In this document: one piece after another, positions 40,449 through 49,675 of the stretch
Layout: each line of letters starts with the position of its first letter
How positions within the stretch are numbered: position 1 is the stretch's first letter
Assembly (NCBI RefSeq): GCF_008312895.1
Contig: NZ_VSSP01000013.1
Coordinates: 1-64,000, forward strand
Source of the DNA: Luteimonas suaedae
Lineage (GTDB): Bacteria; Pseudomonadota; Gammaproteobacteria; Xanthomonadales; Xanthomonadaceae
Direction: 5' to 3'
Length of the DNA stretch: 64,000 nucleotides
Notes under the pieces: model-generated
Told to the model about the DNA's origin: nothing
Seen by the model: only the letters and a program-made list of their open reading frames with translations
Databases searched by the model: none
Program-made: the position numbers and the translations under genes

Positions 40449-41537
40449 TCAAGGCTCCAGCACCGCAGCATCCGCTATCGGCCAGCCGTCCGCGTCCCAG
40501 CCCAACTCGGCGATCTTGAGCTTGGGCCGGCCGCCGTCCTCGGTGTCATAGGCGTGGAAGACCAGGTAGTCCTTGCCGTCGAAGGTGTAGGCGCTGTTGT
40601 GGCCGGGCCCTGGCCAGCGCGGCGTGCCGGCGAGGACCTGGGTGCCGCCGCCCTGGTCGAGGCGCCTGCCTTCCCTGTCCAGGTACGGGCCGCGCACATC
40701 GCGCGAGCGGCCGACCATGATCCGGTAGGTGCTGTCCACGCCGCGGCAGCAGCTGTCCCAGGACAGGAACAGGTAGTACCAGCCGTCCTTGCGGAAGATG
40801 AAAGGCGCTTCCAGCGCCGCGGGCGCGGCGGTGCGGTCGTCGGCATCGAACGGGCGCTCGCGCCGGGCAATGGTGTGCCATTCCTGCGGCTGGGCGATGC
40901 TGCGGCGGTCGGCGCCCAGGCGCACCAGCTTCAGTCCGCTCCAGAACGAGCCGAAGCTGAGCCAGGGCGTGCCGTCGTCGTCCTCGACCAGATTGGCGTC
41001 GATCGCGTTCCACAGGTCGCGGCCCGGCACCGAGCGGATCAGGATGCCGTGGTCCACCCACCCGAATGCGGGATCTCCAGGGTCGAGCGTGGTGCTGGTG
41101 GCCACGCCGATCGCCGAGGTGTTCTTGCCGCCGGAGGAGATCGAGTAGTACAGCGAGTAGACGCCGTCGTGATAGGAGATGTCCGGCGCCCAGACGTGGC
41201 CGTTGAAGTCCGGCACGACGTCGTAGGCCCAGGCGGGGATCTGTGGGAACACCGGCGGCTCGGCCTTCCACTTCTTCATGTCGGGCGAGCTGTAGACCGA
41301 GATGCCCGGTCCGGTGACGAACAGATACCAGGTGTCGCCCTCGCGGATCATCACCGGATCGTGCGCGAGCACGTCGGCCCAGTAGCCTTCGCGCTGCTGC
41401 GCGACCGGCGGGTCGTGCAGCATCGACGAGGGATGCTCAGGCGCCTGCGCGGCCGCGGCCCAAGGTGCGAGCGCCATGCACGACAGCAGCATGGCGTGCA
41501 AGCGACGGCGGCGGGTCGTCGAGTGGATCGTTGCCAT
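40449..41537 (-). CDS. GH43 arabinan endo-1,5-alpha-L-arabinosidase, exported
   Basis: 362 aa. Signal peptide at residues 1-33 (LLSCMALAPWAAAAQA), so periplasmic or secreted. Five-bladed GH43 propeller: general base Asp in VLAHDPVMI, the HVWAPDISYHDGVYSLYYS segment, the pKa-modulating Asp in WNAIDANLVEDDDG, and the acid Glu in AALEAPFIF. The GHNSAYTFDGKDYLVFHAYD end is typical of endo-arabinanases of subfamily 5. AGGAG precedes the ATG and sets the start. It is the last gene of an operon with the second GH43 and the GPH transporter. Confidence 0.88.
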   Translation of the reverse strand: MATIHSTTRRRRLHAMLLSCMALAPWAAAAQAPEHPSSMLHDPPVAQQREGYWADVLAHDPVMIREGDTWYLFVTGPGISVYSSPDMKKWKAEPPVFPQIPAWAYDVVPDFNGHVWAPDISYHDGVYSLYYSISSGGKNTSAIGVATSTTLDPGDPAFGWVDHGILIRSVPGRDLWNAIDANLVEDDDGTPWLSFGSFWSGLKLVRLGADRRSIAQPQEWHTIARRERPFDADDRTAAPAALEAPFIFRKDGWYYLFLSWDSCCRGVDSTYRIMVGRSRDVRGPYLDREGRRLDQGGGTQVLAGTPRWPGPGHNSAYTFDGKDYLVFHAYDTEDGGRPKLKIAELGWDADGWPIADAAVLEP

Positions 41538-41551
41538 GACGGATCTCCTGC

Positions 41552-42508
41552 TCACAAATCGATCTCGCGCAGCGGCCGCCCGAACACCGGCATGCCGTCC
41601 GCATCCCAGTGCAGCGGCTGCACGCAGGTGTGGCGGTCCGGGTTCCACAGCGGGTCGCCCTCGATGTCGCGGTAGTTGCGCGCGTGGTAGACCAGCAGGT
41701 CCTGCCGGCCGTCCTCGCTAACGGTGAAGCCGTTGTGGCCGGGGCCGAACACCTCGCGCTCCACGTCGGTGGCGAACATCGGCTGCGGCGATTTCTGCCA
41801 GTTGGCGGGATCGAGCAGGTCGGCGCCTGCATCGGCGTGCAGCAGGCCCATGCAGTAGCGCGCGTCGGTGGCGCTGCCCGAATAGCTGAGGAACACCCGG
41901 CCGTGGCGCACCAGCGCCGCCGGCCCTTCGTTGACCAGGAAGCCCTGCACTTCCCAGTCCAGCTCCGGCCGGCTCAGCAGCACCGGCGGGCCGGCCAGTT
42001 GCCAGGGCGTGGCCATTGGCGCGATATAGAGGTTGGAATTGCCGGGGACGTCCGGGTGCTTCTGCGCCCAGACGTAGTAGCGGCGGCCACGGTGGGCGAA
42101 GCTGGTGGCGTCGAGGCTGAAGCTGTCGATACCGGTCTCGACGCGGCCCAGTTCCTCCCATCCACCCTGCAGCGGATCGGCGTTGGCGTTGCGCAACGCG
42201 TACATGCGGTGCTGGAACAGGCCGTCGCGGATCTCGCGCGAGGGCGCTGCGGCGAAGTACACGTACCAGACACCGTCGATGTGGTGGACCTCCGGCGCCC
42301 AGATCAGCGCGCTGGCCGGCCCTTCCGGCGGTGCGCCCCAGATCGTCACTGGCGCCGCATCGGCCAGGCCCGACAGCGACTTCGCGCGGCGCAGTTCGAT
42401 GCGGTCGTACTCGGGCACCGAAGCGGTGAAGTAGTAGTGGCCGTCCTGGTGGCGGAGGATGCACGGGTCGGCACGGTTGCGGATCAGCGGATTGCGCAGG
42501 GTCATCAT
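41552..42508 (-). CDS. GH43 glycosidase, cytoplasmic (probable exo-alpha-L-arabinofuranosidase)
   Basis: 318 aa, no signal peptide. GH43 features: Asp base in RNRADPCILRHQDGHYYF, LIWAPEVHHIDGVWYVYF, Asp in IDSFSLDATSFAH, and acid Glu in FLVNEGPAALVRHG; PGHNGFTVSEDGRQDLLVY near the end. Being cytoplasmic and coupled to a sugar transporter (its ATG overlaps the transporter stop in ATGATGA), it probably hydrolyses imported arabino-oligosaccharides. Exact subfamily and specificity are inferred. Confidence 0.85.
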   Translation of the reverse strand: MMTLRNPLIRNRADPCILRHQDGHYYFTASVPEYDRIELRRAKSLSGLADAAPVTIWGAPPEGPASALIWAPEVHHIDGVWYVYFAAAPSREIRDGLFQHRMYALRNANADPLQGGWEELGRVETGIDSFSLDATSFAHRGRRYYVWAQKHPDVPGNSNLYIAPMATPWQLAGPPVLLSRPELDWEVQGFLVNEGPAALVRHGRVFLSYSGSATDARYCMGLLHADAGADLLDPANWQKSPQPMFATDVEREVFGPGHNGFTVSEDGRQDLLVYHARNYRDIEGDPLWNPDRHTCVQPLHWDADGMPVFGRPLREIDL

Positions 42509-43896
42509 GGGTTCCCGGGTTCGAGGCGCATCGGTTTTTCCGGCGCGGAATCGTCGCCGCCGGCCGGCAGGATCCCGGCCCGGATCTCGCGGTAGTAGGC
42601 GTCGGTGATGCGGTAGCGGTACATCAGCAGGCCCATCAGCGTGTGGAAGGCGCCGGGGATCACCGTGAGCATCAGCGCGATGCCGGTGAGGGTGAAGTCG
42701 CTCTGCGGCTGGTCGGGCACGTACTGGAAGTACGCCAGCAGGCTGCCGACCACGGCGCCGGCCACGCCCATGCCGGTCTTCTGGAAGAACGAGATGCCGC
42801 CGAACGCCAGCCCCGACACGCGCTTGCCGGTGCGCGCCTGGCCGTAGTCGACCGCCTCGGCGATCGCCGACCAGAACACCGGCGCGTGCAGGTCGACCAC
42901 GAAGCTGATCAGGAAATACAGCACGAATGCCAGCACCACGTCGCCGGGCCTGACCAGCACGAACATCAGCACGCTGAGCATGCCGACCGCCAGCTGGCTG
43001 AGCCGGAACAGCTTGACCTTGCAGTACTTCTTGGTGATCCAGGTGGAGGCGACCATCGCCAGGATCGCGGCGCCCACGCCGGTCGACAAGAACGCCGACA
43101 GCATGCCGGCGTCGCCGCCGAGATAGTACTTGGCGTAATACGCGGCCACCGAGCCGCGCACCACGTAGCCGATGGTGCCGATCACGCAGACCGCACACAG
43201 CACCAGCCACTGGTCGTTGCGCAAAAGCAGGCGCACCTGCTCGCGCAGCGGCTTGCGTTCGACCTCGTGGCGCAGGCGCTCGGTGGTGGTGAAGAAACAG
43301 AACAGGAACAGCAGCGTCGCCATCAGCCCCATCAGGCCCATCGCCAGCTGGTAGCCGCGCGACAGGCTGCCGCCGCCCCAGGCGACCGCCAGCTGCGGCA
43401 CCACGATGGTCACCAGGAACGCGGCGATCTTGGCGAAGAACAGCCGGTAGCCGTTGGCCGACAGGCGCTCCTTGGGATCACCGGTCAGCACGCCGATCAG
43501 CGAGATGTAGGGAATGGTGACCGCGGTGAAGATCACGATCACCAGGCTGTAGGTGGCGTAGGCCCAGGCCAGCTTGAGGTTGTAGTCCAGGTCCGGGGTG
43601 CTGAAGGCCAGGAACACCGCGACGCCGAACGGCACCGCCAGTACCAGGAAGTACGGACGGTAGCGGCCCCAGCGGGTGGTGTAGCGGTCGGTCACCAGGC
43701 CCATCAGCGGGTCGGTGACGGCATCGAGCATGCGCACCGCGAGGAACATGATCGCCAGGTCGGCAGGGCGCAGGCCAAAGATGTCGGTGTAGAAAAAGGT
43801 GATGATCAGCATCATCGACGACATGACGACGTTGACCGCCATGTCGCCGGCGCCGAAGCCGACTTTTTCCAGGACCCCGAGTTTTCGTGTTCGCAT
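42505..43896 (-). CDS. GPH-family glycoside/pentoside symporter (MFS)
   Basis: 463 aa, 12 membrane helices. Signature KVGFGAGDMAVNVVMSSMML at the N-terminus and AVRMLDAVTDPLMGLVTDRY are diagnostic of the glycoside-pentoside-hexuronide:cation symporter family. It is the first gene of a three-gene unit with two arabinanases and is likely to import arabino-oligosaccharides or arabinosides. The 224 bp upstream hold the promoter and a repeat. Confidence 0.92.
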   Translation of the reverse strand: MRTRKLGVLEKVGFGAGDMAVNVVMSSMMLIITFFYTDIFGLRPADLAIMFLAVRMLDAVTDPLMGLVTDRYTTRWGRYRPYFLVLAVPFGVAVFLAFSTPDLDYNLKLAWAYATYSLVIVIFTAVTIPYISLIGVLTGDPKERLSANGYRLFFAKIAAFLVTIVVPQLAVAWGGGSLSRGYQLAMGLMGLMATLLFLFCFFTTTERLRHEVERKPLREQVRLLLRNDQWLVLCAVCVIGTIGYVVRGSVAAYYAKYYLGGDAGMLSAFLSTGVGAAILAMVASTWITKKYCKVKLFRLSQLAVGMLSVLMFVLVRPGDVVLAFVLYFLISFVVDLHAPVFWSAIAEAVDYGQARTGKRVSGLAFGGISFFQKTGMGVAGAVVGSLLAYFQYVPDQPQSDFTLTGIALMLTVIPGAFHTLMGLLMYRYRITDAYYREIRAGILPAGGDDSAPEKPMRLEPGNP

Positions 43897-44120
43897 TGGC
43901 TTTCTCTAGTGCGCGTGGCGGACCAAACCGACATGCGCGGTCCTGTGCCGTTGTTGGCTGTCCGTTGCCGTCATTCGTCCCCCCGCACCGTCATCCCGGC
44001 AGCCTTCAACAGCCGCATGGCTGGTCAAGCCGGGATCTCCCCCTGATTTGAGCGATGCAGCCAGCGGCAGTCGCGGCTTCGGCATGGCGCAGATCTTCCG
44101 GGAAGCGGCGTGATCCATGA
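43897..44120. other. Intergenic region upstream of the GPH symporter
   Basis: 224 bp. It contains the palindromic fragment GTCATCCCGGCAGCCTTCAA ... AAGCCGGGAT near 43990-44035, akin to the dispersed GTCATCCCCGC element at 50741. No ATATCGATAT operator is present. Confidence 0.4.
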
Positions 44121-46070
44121 TCAGAACTGCGGCTTGCGTTCCCACGCCGGGCGCGCGCGGCAGTAGACCGCGTAGCGCTCGTCGCGGATGCGGTGCAGCG
44201 GGATCAGCTGCAGCGGGCCGTCGATCCCGGTCGCCTCGAACACCTGGCCGCCCTCCCCGCTCCGGCGAACCCAGGACTCGTCGGGTTCGAAGAACACCGA
44301 CGGCAGCTGCGTGCCGGTCAGGCGGTTGAACGATGGCCGCGGATCGGACACGCGCACGCGGTCGGGATCGATCCCCTCGCGGCCCAGCCGCGCCGCCAGC
44401 ACCAGCGGGCCGTACATCATCGCCTGCAGGCTCGGCTCGTCCGGCAGCGGCGCGGCGTGCAGCGCCATCGGCAGGCCGAGCTCGATGCGGTCGCCGTCCT
44501 CGAAGCGGCGGTCGAGGACCAGGTAGCTGCCCGGCGCCGCCTGCAGCGCCTGCGCCTGGCCGTTGATCTTCAGCGTCGCGCCCGCCGCCCAGTCCGGGAT
44601 GCGGATGCGCATCTCGAGCTGCCGCGGACGCTCGAGATCGAACGCCAGCGTGGTGCCTTCCTCGTCGGGGAAACGCGTGGTCTGCCGCAACCGCAGGCCT
44701 TGTTCGGGCCAGGACAGCTCGGAGGCGATGAAGAGATTGACGAAGAGGCTGTCGCCGTCGTGGAAGTAGATCGTGTCGTTGCTCCGGGCGAACTCCTCCA
44801 CGCCGGTCCCGGTGCAGCACCAGAACGAATCGAACGGCGTGTTGTAGGTCTTCCAGTAGCCGGCATCCATCGGCACGAAATACATCATCATGCCGGCGTC
44901 GTCCTGGGTGCCGAGGCGTGCGTTGAACAGCACGCGCTCGTAGTAGTCCATCAGCGCGGCGTCGGGCTCCCAGCCGTACAGGTGACGGGTCAGCCGCAGC
45001 ATGTTGTGGCTGCAGCAGCTCTCGTGCGAGTGGCCGCTGAGGCGGCCGGCGAACCGCCCCGGTTCGGCCCAGTGCTCGTAGTCGCTGGTGCCGCCGGTGC
45101 AGTAGGCATGGTCATCGGTGACGATGCGCCAGAAGTTGCCGGCCACCTGCCGGTAGCGCTCGCCGGCGCCGGCCTCCCAGGCCCGTGCCGCGGCGATCAC
45201 CTTGGGAATCTGGGTATTGGCGTGCAGGCCGGCCAGCGCGTCGCGGCCTTCGGCGAGCGGTTCAAGCAACCGCGCATGGTCGAAGCGCAGCGCCCAGCGC
45301 CTGTGGCGGTCGGCGCCGGTCACCTCGTGCAAGTTCAGCAGGGTCTCGCCGATGCCGCCGAACTCGACCCCGAGGATGCGTTCCCAGGCCGCGTCGTCGA
45401 ATCCGTCCATCCATGCGCCGAGCCAGTCGGCCATCCGCGTCGCCGTGCGCAGGGCCGTGCGGTTGCCGCAGTGCACGGCCATCGCCAGGTGCCCGGCGAT
45501 GATCTTGTCGCAGGTGTAGATCGGCACCCATACGTTCTCGCCGCGGCCGAGACGGTCGTAGAAGCTCGCCGGATACGCGCCGAGATAGCCGTCGTCCCGC
45601 TGGCACTCGGCGAGCGCGTCGACCAGCGCGTTGGCCTTGTCGAGCACCGCGCCATCGGCGGTGGCCGCGTACAGCAGCGCGCAGGCGCTGAGGTAGTGCC
45701 CGCCGGAAAAATGCCCGCGCAGTTCGCAGTGCGGCGATTCCCAGCCACCAAGGGGTTGCGCCGACGACGGCAGGCCGGCGGTGAGGCGGAAGCTGTGCAG
45801 CAAGCGCGCGTTGGGAATCGACATCAGGTAGCGGCGGTCGCGCTCGCGCGCCTGCAGGAACGGACCGTCCAGCAGCCGCACGCGGTCTGCGACGAACGGC
45901 TGCGCCCGCCAGCGCGGTTTCGGGCGCGGCGCGGCCGGCCCGGTCTCCGCCGCCGTCGCGTTCGCGCCCAAGGCGATGCCGGCCGCCGCCGCAGCGCTGC
46001 CCTGGAGGAACGTGCGACGGGATACGGCTGGGCCGGCGCCGGGCCGGTGGTCGTCGTTCGAATGTGTCAT
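44121..46070 (-). CDS. GH127 beta-L-arabinofuranosidase, Tat-exported
   Basis: 649 aa. The zinc and nucleophile cysteines of GH127 are present: HESCCSHNMLRL (about residue 350) and FWCCTGTG (Cys418-Cys419, the nucleophile position in characterised members). The N-terminus SRRTFLQGSAAAAAGIALG is a twin-arginine signal, so the folded enzyme is exported to the periplasm. The family cleaves beta-L-arabinofuranosides such as those on plant extensins. The start at 46070 overlaps the yjfF stop (ATGA), placing it in the ABC importer operon. Confidence 0.9.
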   Translation of the reverse strand: MTHSNDDHRPGAGPAVSRRTFLQGSAAAAAGIALGANATAAETGPAAPRPKPRWRAQPFVADRVRLLDGPFLQARERDRRYLMSIPNARLLHSFRLTAGLPSSAQPLGGWESPHCELRGHFSGGHYLSACALLYAATADGAVLDKANALVDALAECQRDDGYLGAYPASFYDRLGRGENVWVPIYTCDKIIAGHLAMAVHCGNRTALRTATRMADWLGAWMDGFDDAAWERILGVEFGGIGETLLNLHEVTGADRHRRWALRFDHARLLEPLAEGRDALAGLHANTQIPKVIAAARAWEAGAGERYRQVAGNFWRIVTDDHAYCTGGTSDYEHWAEPGRFAGRLSGHSHESCCSHNMLRLTRHLYGWEPDAALMDYYERVLFNARLGTQDDAGMMMYFVPMDAGYWKTYNTPFDSFWCCTGTGVEEFARSNDTIYFHDGDSLFVNLFIASELSWPEQGLRLRQTTRFPDEEGTTLAFDLERPRQLEMRIRIPDWAAGATLKINGQAQALQAAPGSYLVLDRRFEDGDRIELGLPMALHAAPLPDEPSLQAMMYGPLVLAARLGREGIDPDRVRVSDPRPSFNRLTGTQLPSVFFEPDESWVRRSGEGGQVFEATGIDGPLQLIPLHRIRDERYAVYCRARPAWERKPQF

Positions 46071-47095
46071 CGGAAGGTCCCCCGTTTCATGCGGCTGCGC
46101 TCGAACAGCCGCTGTAGCAGGCAGAACACGAACAGCAGCACGCCGATGGCGATGCGCGTCCACCACGAACTCAGCGTGCCCTCGAACGCGATCAGGGTCT
46201 GGATCAGGCCGAGGATCAACACGCCGACCAGGGTGCCGGCGACGTAGCCGGTGCCGCCCGCCAGCAGCGTTCCGCCGATCACCACCGCGGCGATCGCGTC
46301 CAGTTCCAGCCCCAGCGCGTGCAGGCTGTAGCCCGACAGCATGTAGAAGGTGCAGACCACGCCGGCCAGCGCGGCACAGAAGCCGCTCAGCGCATAGACG
46401 CGCACCAGCGTGGAGGCGACCGGCAATCCCATCAGCGCGGCCGACTGCGCATTGCCGCCGATCGCGTACACGGTACGGCCGAAACGCGAGCAATGCGCCA
46501 GCGCGATGCCGGCCGCGACCGTCAGCAGCGCGATCACCGCGCTGGCCGACAGCGCGTTGCCGCCGCCGAGCGGGATGCGCAGATAAGCGATCTGCGTGTA
46601 CAGCGGATGGGTGATGCCGATCGAGTCCACGCTGATCAGCGTGCTGGCGCCGCGTGCCAGGAACATGCCGGCGAGCGTGACCACGAATGGCTGCAGCCGA
46701 AAGCGTTCGATCAACGCACCCATGCCGGCGCCGAACGCGGTGCCGAGCGCCAGTGCCAGCGCGATCGCCGCCAGCGGATGCCAGCCGCCGTGTTCCACCA
46801 GCGATGCCAGCAGCACCGTGGTGAAGGCGATCACCGCGCCGACCGACAGGTCGATGCCGCCGGTCAGGATCACGAAGGTCAGGCCGACCGCGGCGATGCA
46901 CAGGAAGGCGTTGTCGATCAGCAGGTTGAGGAATACCTGCGGCGACAGGAACCCCGGATACAGCACGCCGCCCGCCCCCGCCATCGCCACGAACAACGCC
47001 ACCGTCACCAGCAGCGGCAGGAACTTGGGATCGATGCCGTGCAGCGGCCATGCGCCGAACCCGCTGCCGGCGGCGGCGTCTCGCGCGCGGCTCAT
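46067..47095 (-). CDS. yjfF: Sugar ABC transporter permease, YjfF type
   Basis: 342 aa, BPD_transp_2 fold. FVILTGGIDLSVGAVIAFTT and AIAAVVIGGTLLAGGTGYVA are the class motifs. With YtfT it would form the membrane channel of a galactofuranose/arabinofuranose-type importer. Both ends overlap neighbouring genes by four bases, so expression is tightly coupled. Confidence 0.88.
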   Translation of the reverse strand: MSRARDAAAGSGFGAWPLHGIDPKFLPLLVTVALFVAMAGAGGVLYPGFLSPQVFLNLLIDNAFLCIAAVGLTFVILTGGIDLSVGAVIAFTTVLLASLVEHGGWHPLAAIALALALGTAFGAGMGALIERFRLQPFVVTLAGMFLARGASTLISVDSIGITHPLYTQIAYLRIPLGGGNALSASAVIALLTVAAGIALAHCSRFGRTVYAIGGNAQSAALMGLPVASTLVRVYALSGFCAALAGVVCTFYMLSGYSLHALGLELDAIAAVVIGGTLLAGGTGYVAGTLVGVLILGLIQTLIAFEGTLSSWWTRIAIGVLLFVFCLLQRLFERSRMKRGTFR

Positions 47096-48153
47096 GCCCC
47101 GCCCTCCGCGGCCGCGCGCCGCAGCACCACGCGCCGCACGCCGGCCCGGAACTGCGCCGACTGCAGCAGCAGCACGACGAACACCAGCAGCGCCTTGACC
47201 AGCAGGTTGACCTGCGGCGGCACGCCGATCGAGTAGATGGTCGCGGCCAGCGTCTGGATGATCAGCGCGCCGACCACGCTGCCGGCGAGGCTGAAGCGGC
47301 CGCCGCTGAGCAGGGTGCCGCCGAGGGTCACGGCCAGGATCGCGTCGAGCTCCAGCAGTTGCCCGGCATTGTTGGCGTCGGCGCTCTTGACGTTGGAACT
47401 GACCAGGATGCCGGCCAGTCCCGCGCTCAGCGCGCAGAACACGTACAGGCAGACCGTGATCAGCCGCGCCGGCACGCCCGCGACCCGCGCGGCGAGCGGA
47501 TTGCCGCCGATCGCGCGCACGAACAGGCCGAGCGCGGTGCGGTCGAGCGCCAGGTACAGCAGCAGGCCGACGCCGGCGACGATCCACAGCGACACCGGCA
47601 GGCCCAGGAAGAAACCGCTGCCGAAGAAGAAGTACGGCGGGTAGTAGATGGTCAGGATCTGGCCGTCGCCGATCAGCTGCGCGATGCCGCGCCCGGCGAC
47701 CATCAGGATCAGCGTGGCGACGATCGGCTGCATGCCAGCCTTCACCACCAGCATGCCGTTCCACAGGCCGCACAGGGCCGCCGCGCCCAGCGCCGCGGTC
47801 AGCACCAGCGGCAGCGGATAGCGGCTGCCGGCCTGCTCGCCGCCGATCATCCAGGCCGCCACCGTGGCGGAGATGGCGAGCACCGCGCCGACCGAGATGT
47901 CGAGCCCGCGCACGGCGATCACCAGGGTCATGCCGAGCGACACCAGCGCGAGCGGCGCGGCGCGGTTGAGGATGTCGATCAGGCTCCCGTAGAGATGGCC
48001 GTCGCGCCACTGCAGGCCGAGGAAGCCGGGATTGAACAGCGCATTGCCCAGCAGCAGCAGCGCCAGCGCCGCCAGCGGCCAGAACAGCGGGTGCGCGAAC
48101 GTGCGCCGGTGCCAGGCGACGGCTGCGGGAGGATGCACGGACGGGGCCATCAC
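47092..48153 (-). CDS. ytfT: Sugar ABC transporter permease, YtfT type
   Basis: 353 aa, about ten membrane helices. LVIAVRGLDISVGAVLAISA and LDAILAVTLGGTLLSGGRFS are the permease family motifs. Second permease of the YtfQRT-YjfF importer; overlaps ytfR and yjfF by four bases at each end. Confidence 0.88.
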   Translation of the reverse strand: MMAPSVHPPAAVAWHRRTFAHPLFWPLAALALLLLGNALFNPGFLGLQWRDGHLYGSLIDILNRAAPLALVSLGMTLVIAVRGLDISVGAVLAISATVAAWMIGGEQAGSRYPLPLVLTAALGAAALCGLWNGMLVVKAGMQPIVATLILMVAGRGIAQLIGDGQILTIYYPPYFFFGSGFFLGLPVSLWIVAGVGLLLYLALDRTALGLFVRAIGGNPLAARVAGVPARLITVCLYVFCALSAGLAGILVSSNVKSADANNAGQLLELDAILAVTLGGTLLSGGRFSLAGSVVGALIIQTLAATIYSIGVPPQVNLLVKALLVFVVLLLQSAQFRAGVRRVVLRRAAAEGGA

Positions 48154-49661
48154 GACTGCCCCGCGATCATGTCGAACACCGCGTCCTGGCCGCTGCCGGC
48201 GGGCAGTTCGCCGACCTTGCGGCGGTCGCGCATGACCGCGATGCGGTCCGAGACCCGCACCAGCTCCTCCATCTCCGCCGAGATGAACAGCACCGCCATG
48301 CCGGCGCGCGCCAGGCGCAGGATCTCGGCCATGATTTCCTGCTTGGCGGCGATGTCGATACCACGCGTCGGTTCATCAAGAATCAGCACGCGCGGCTCGG
48401 TCGCCAGCCAGCAGGCGAGCACCACCTTCTGCTGGTTGCCGCCGGACAGCAGTCCGACCGGCGTCTCGATGTCCGGAACTTTGATCCCGAGCGCGTCGAC
48501 GTAGCGCCGCGCCAGCTCCGCCTGCCGGGCCCGCGACAGGAAACGCCGCAGGCCGCGCCGCGCCTGCAGCGCGAGCACGATGTTCTCGCGCACCGAGAGG
48601 TCGGCGACGATGCCCTCGGTCTTGCGTTCCTCCGGGCACAGTGCGACACCGTGCGCGACCGCGTCGGCGGGCGCGCGCAACGCCACCTCGCGCCCGTCGA
48701 TGCGGATGCCGCCGCTGTCGGCGCGATCGAGCCCGAACAGCAGCCGCGCCAGCTCGGTGCGGCCGGAGCCGAGCAGCCCGCCGAGGCCGAGCACCTCGCC
48801 GCGGCGCAGGTCGAGATCGGTCGGGGCGACCTGGCCGCGCCGCCCGAGCCCGCGGGCCTCGAGCACGGTGACCGCCTCGCCCGAATCGTCCGCACTGGGC
48901 CCCGCATCGCCGCCGAGCGCGACCTCGCGTCCGACCATCGCCGCCACCAGTTGCGCATGCGACAGCGCCGCGGCAGCGTATTCGCCGACCAGGCAGCCGT
49001 TGCGCAGCACGGTGATGCGGTCGCCGATCTCGTAGACCTGGTCGAGGAAGTGGCTGACGAACAGGATCGCCAAGCCCTGGTCGCGCAGCCGCCGCAGCAG
49101 CGCGAACAGCTCGCGCACCTCGTCCTCGTCGAGGCTGGAGGTGGGCTCGTCCAGGATCAGCACGCGCGCCGACACGCCCAGCGCGCGCGCGATCGCCACC
49201 ATCTGCTGCACGGCGACCGGATAGGCCGACAGCGGCCGCCCCGGATCGATGTCCAGGTTCAAGCGCCGCAGCAGTTCGCGCGCGCCGCGATCGACCGCGC
49301 GCCAGTCGATCGCGCGCAGCCGGCGCGTGCGCGGGTAGCGGCCGGCGAAGATGTTCTCGGCCACGGTCAGGTTGGGACAGAGGTTGACCTCCTGGTACAC
49401 CGTGCTGATCCCGAGCCGCTGCGCGGCCAGCGGGCTGGCCGGCGCGATCGCCTCGCCGTCGAGCACGACATGGCCGGCGTCGGCCGGGATCACCCCGGTC
49501 AGCACCCGGATCAGGGTGGACTTGCCGGCGCCGTTCTGGCCCATCAGCGCGTGTACCTCGCCGGCGCGCAGGCGCAGGTCGACGCCGTCGAGCGCTGCGA
49601 CCCCGGCGAAGCGCTTGCCGATGCCGCGGGCCTCGAGGACGGGACGGGAGGCTGCAGGCAT
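48150..49661 (-). CDS. ytfR: Sugar ABC transporter ATP-binding protein, YtfR type
   Basis: 503 aa, two fused nucleotide-binding domains. First domain: Walker A GQNGAGKST, Walker B ILDEPTSSLDEDE. Second domain: degenerate P-loop GLLGSGRTEL, CPEERKTEGIVADL, signature LLSGGNQQK and ILDEPTRGIDIAA. This is the RbsA/MglA class; tandem permeases downstream point to the YtfR subgroup. The start MPAASRPVLEARGIGK is the first ATG before the conserved strand, 14 bp after the ytfQ stop. Confidence 0.92.
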   Translation of the reverse strand: MPAASRPVLEARGIGKRFAGVAALDGVDLRLRAGEVHALMGQNGAGKSTLIRVLTGVIPADAGHVVLDGEAIAPASPLAAQRLGISTVYQEVNLCPNLTVAENIFAGRYPRTRRLRAIDWRAVDRGARELLRRLNLDIDPGRPLSAYPVAVQQMVAIARALGVSARVLILDEPTSSLDEDEVRELFALLRRLRDQGLAILFVSHFLDQVYEIGDRITVLRNGCLVGEYAAAALSHAQLVAAMVGREVALGGDAGPSADDSGEAVTVLEARGLGRRGQVAPTDLDLRRGEVLGLGGLLGSGRTELARLLFGLDRADSGGIRIDGREVALRAPADAVAHGVALCPEERKTEGIVADLSVRENIVLALQARRGLRRFLSRARQAELARRYVDALGIKVPDIETPVGLLSGGNQQKVVLACWLATEPRVLILDEPTRGIDIAAKQEIMAEILRLARAGMAVLFISAEMEELVRVSDRIAVMRDRRKVGELPAGSGQDAVFDMIAGQS

Positions 49662-49675
49662 GCCGGCGCGGGCGG